Shown piece by piece: positions 62,064-64,000 of a stretch of DNA of 64,000 nucleotides; the first letter of the stretch is position 1; the number at the start of each line of letters is the position of its first letter. This stretch comes from Gavia stellata (lineage: Eukaryota > Chordata > Aves > Gaviiformes > Gaviidae): positions 13,334,687 through 13,398,686 of the forward strand of contig NC_082598.1 in NCBI RefSeq assembly GCF_030936135.1, read 5' to 3'. The translations under genes and the position numbers were made by a program. The notes beneath the pieces are model-generated. The model was not told the origin of the DNA. It saw only the letters and a list, made by a program, of their open reading frames with translations, and did no database searches.

Positions 62064-64000
62064 ACAGATAGATGCTCCTTTCACAGAATACAAGTTCAAA
62101 TAATCTAGAAATTAAAGAAAATCAATATATTCATAGTTTCAAATCAATTTTAACAGGTCATAGGACTCTACAGGCAGAGACGGAACTCTGACTGTAGTGT
62201 ACCAGGACTGTTTTCTTGGCATGTAGCCTGTCACCAAGAGCAGGATTAGGTAGCTGTTCTATATGAATCAGCTGTTAAGCCATGTGAACTTCGTAAGGCA
62301 CAAAATGTGATTCATTGCAACCACACATCTATTTCTATATTTTGTAGGATGACGAGAGCTAGATAAAAGTCTAGGTTTTCATTTTCTAACATTCTCATAC
62401 AGTATAATTCATCTGGCTACAAGTACTCTCAAAAAGAGGTGCTCATGAGATAAAGACCAAAAAAAGGACTAAAAAAAAAAATCCCTAACCCCAAGATCAA
62501 CACTAAATAAAGTAATGAATAAATAAATAAATAACTCCACCAAAACAGCAGGCTCCCTGGGGCGTTCAATCCAGGTAGAGTTCAAAGGAATAAAACAAGG
62601 TTCCAGTTTGCACTATGGGATTTCCCTCCAGTATAATAAGGTGGATGACACTAAGAAACATTTAGAGCATGTATTTGTACAACACCTCTTTGGCCCTTCA
62701 GTAGTGAGAACACAATTAAATCTTTATCTTTTCACTTGAATACATAATGATTTACAACAAAGACACTGGACCAGTCAGAAAACCAAATTCTATTTATTAA
62801 CTTCTCTTTTGGGGCTCATCAATACTTGATCCAAAAAATCTTCAATAGACGTGTGACCTTAGAATATTGATTTCCAAGCAGACAAACTGACTGAATATCA
62901 CAAAAATCCAATCTCAAGCAATGCAAGAGCAATAGATCTCCAAAAAGGAGATAAAAATACTTTCTTGCAACTCTCTTAGTCTTTTCTTCTGTACTAAAAC
63001 AGCATTAGGAAATGTAAATCACATATCTAGGATCAGACTCAGATTTCAGAGCTGTAATTCACTACTTCACACCGCACAGTCTAAGAGAGGTAATAACACA
63101 TTATTTACTAATGCTAAATAAAACAGGTCAACTACCAGCTCAAACTAACTTAAAATGAACACACTATCCCTAAATGTAGGTTACTAGAGCAGTTAATCTG
63201 ACTTCTGTTATTTAAAACTTAATTCTTGTAGCTCCCTCCCATAGAGGGCTACATTGAGATAAAAGTTATCTGCCCAAGAGGATAATTCCTCTCTGGAAAC
63301 TATTCTTCTCGATTATTATTCATCACTTATAAACAAACATGCTGACTTCAAAGCCAGAGAAGACTTACTACCTTTGTAAGCAGTGCTGCTGTGAGATTTC
63401 ACTTAATCACAGTACCTCAGCTTGTGGATGCTGAGATGTTCTTATCTATATTATCAATGAAATGGAAGAAACTTTTTAAAGTGTGTTCCCACTAATTATG
63501 CAAAAGTTATTTTCTGATCAAGTGAAATGCAGAAGGCACACTTGAAATTTCCTCAGTAGGTACTCTGCCATAGTCATTGAAGTCTGCTTGTGCATATGAT
63601 AAGAATTCATAATGGGCCCCAATTCAGTTTTTTGGTGAAAATTATTTTTGTACATTAAGGAATTATAATCTAATAACATTGTTCTGTGATGAAACACAAG
63701 CCGTTATTCAGGCAAGCTCTGTAACCGACTTCTCCGGCATTTTTATGGCCATCGTTGTGTATCTGAAAGATTGTGCCACCTTCTCCCTCCAAGATGTGCA
63801 TATGCAAACTTTCTTTCTGTCCCAGACTTAAATGAGAAGCTCCTGGCGAGAGAATTGCCTTGCCCCATTTTGCTCCCATTATCGTTGGGAGCACACACAA
63901 GGTAAAATAACTTTCAAACATACCAAACACCTACTTTCAGCCTCCAAGACAAAATTATCTATACAATGGGAGACACTTAAATACAAGAAATAAGAGATAA

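Larger units (their letters stand above)
57362..64000 (-). other. KIAA0232: KIAA0232 intron upstream of the first in-window exon (truncated)
   Basis: At least 6.6 kb of intron that runs off the right edge. It contains the C-rich tract (57382-57406), an A24 run (59668-59691; T24 in gene sense), a 46-nt exon-like segment (60308-60353), a G/T tract flanked by CA and TA repeats (60600-60862), a CR1 fragment (about 62.0 kb) and an AATA microsatellite near 62515. The remainder is AT-rich with no supportable gene. Confidence 0.8.

Overview
This 64 kb window is vertebrate nuclear DNA, most likely from a bird. It is AT-rich and intron-dominated, with mammal-type splice signals and a single CpG island. 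At least five recognisable CR1 LINE fragments are present, which are the typical retroposons of birds and other archosaurs and turtles. No prokaryotic genes, operons, CRISPR arrays or viral genes were seen.

Two protein-coding genes lie head to tail on the minus strand. They are recognised by comparing translated exons with remembered vertebrate proteins; no database search was run. At the right is KIAA0232, a conserved vertebrate protein of unknown function. Its last six coding exons are here (57361 down to 37025), including one giant 3.3 kb exon, followed by a probable 3'UTR of about 2.4 kb ending near 34570. Its 5' exons, about 120 N-terminal residues, lie beyond 64000. At the left is TBC1D14, a Rab-GAP-family regulator of recycling endosomes and autophagy. 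Its CpG-island promoter is at about 26.76-27.91 kb, its first coding exon at 20747-20012 and the next exon at 4074-3954. The remaining exons, with the TBC domain, lie to the left of position 1. The same gene order and orientation is known for human 4p16.1.

Layout: 1-27.6 kb TBC1D14; 27.9-34.5 kb intergenic with nothing clearly genic; 34.5-64 kb KIAA0232. Introns hold CR1 copies at 12.2, 22.9-23.8, 49.85-50.23, 50.8-51.04 and 62.0 kb, older CR1-like remnants at 32.2-32.4 and about 45.6 kb, and simple repeats. These include G17-G19 runs, a (CA)n tract, a 200-nt G/T tract and a 54-nt tandem duplication.

I found no new multi-gene system. The most interesting signals are changes in gene structure: (1) the TBC1D14 start codon recalled from human is ACA here, with a possible in-frame upstream start in the CpG-island exon; (2) a KIAA0232 splice acceptor expected to be AG reads AC, with an in-frame AG 27 nt downstream; (3) a KIAA0232 exon whose polypyrimidine tract is nearly pure C; (4) an exon-like 46-nt segment at 60308-60353 belonging to no known transcript.
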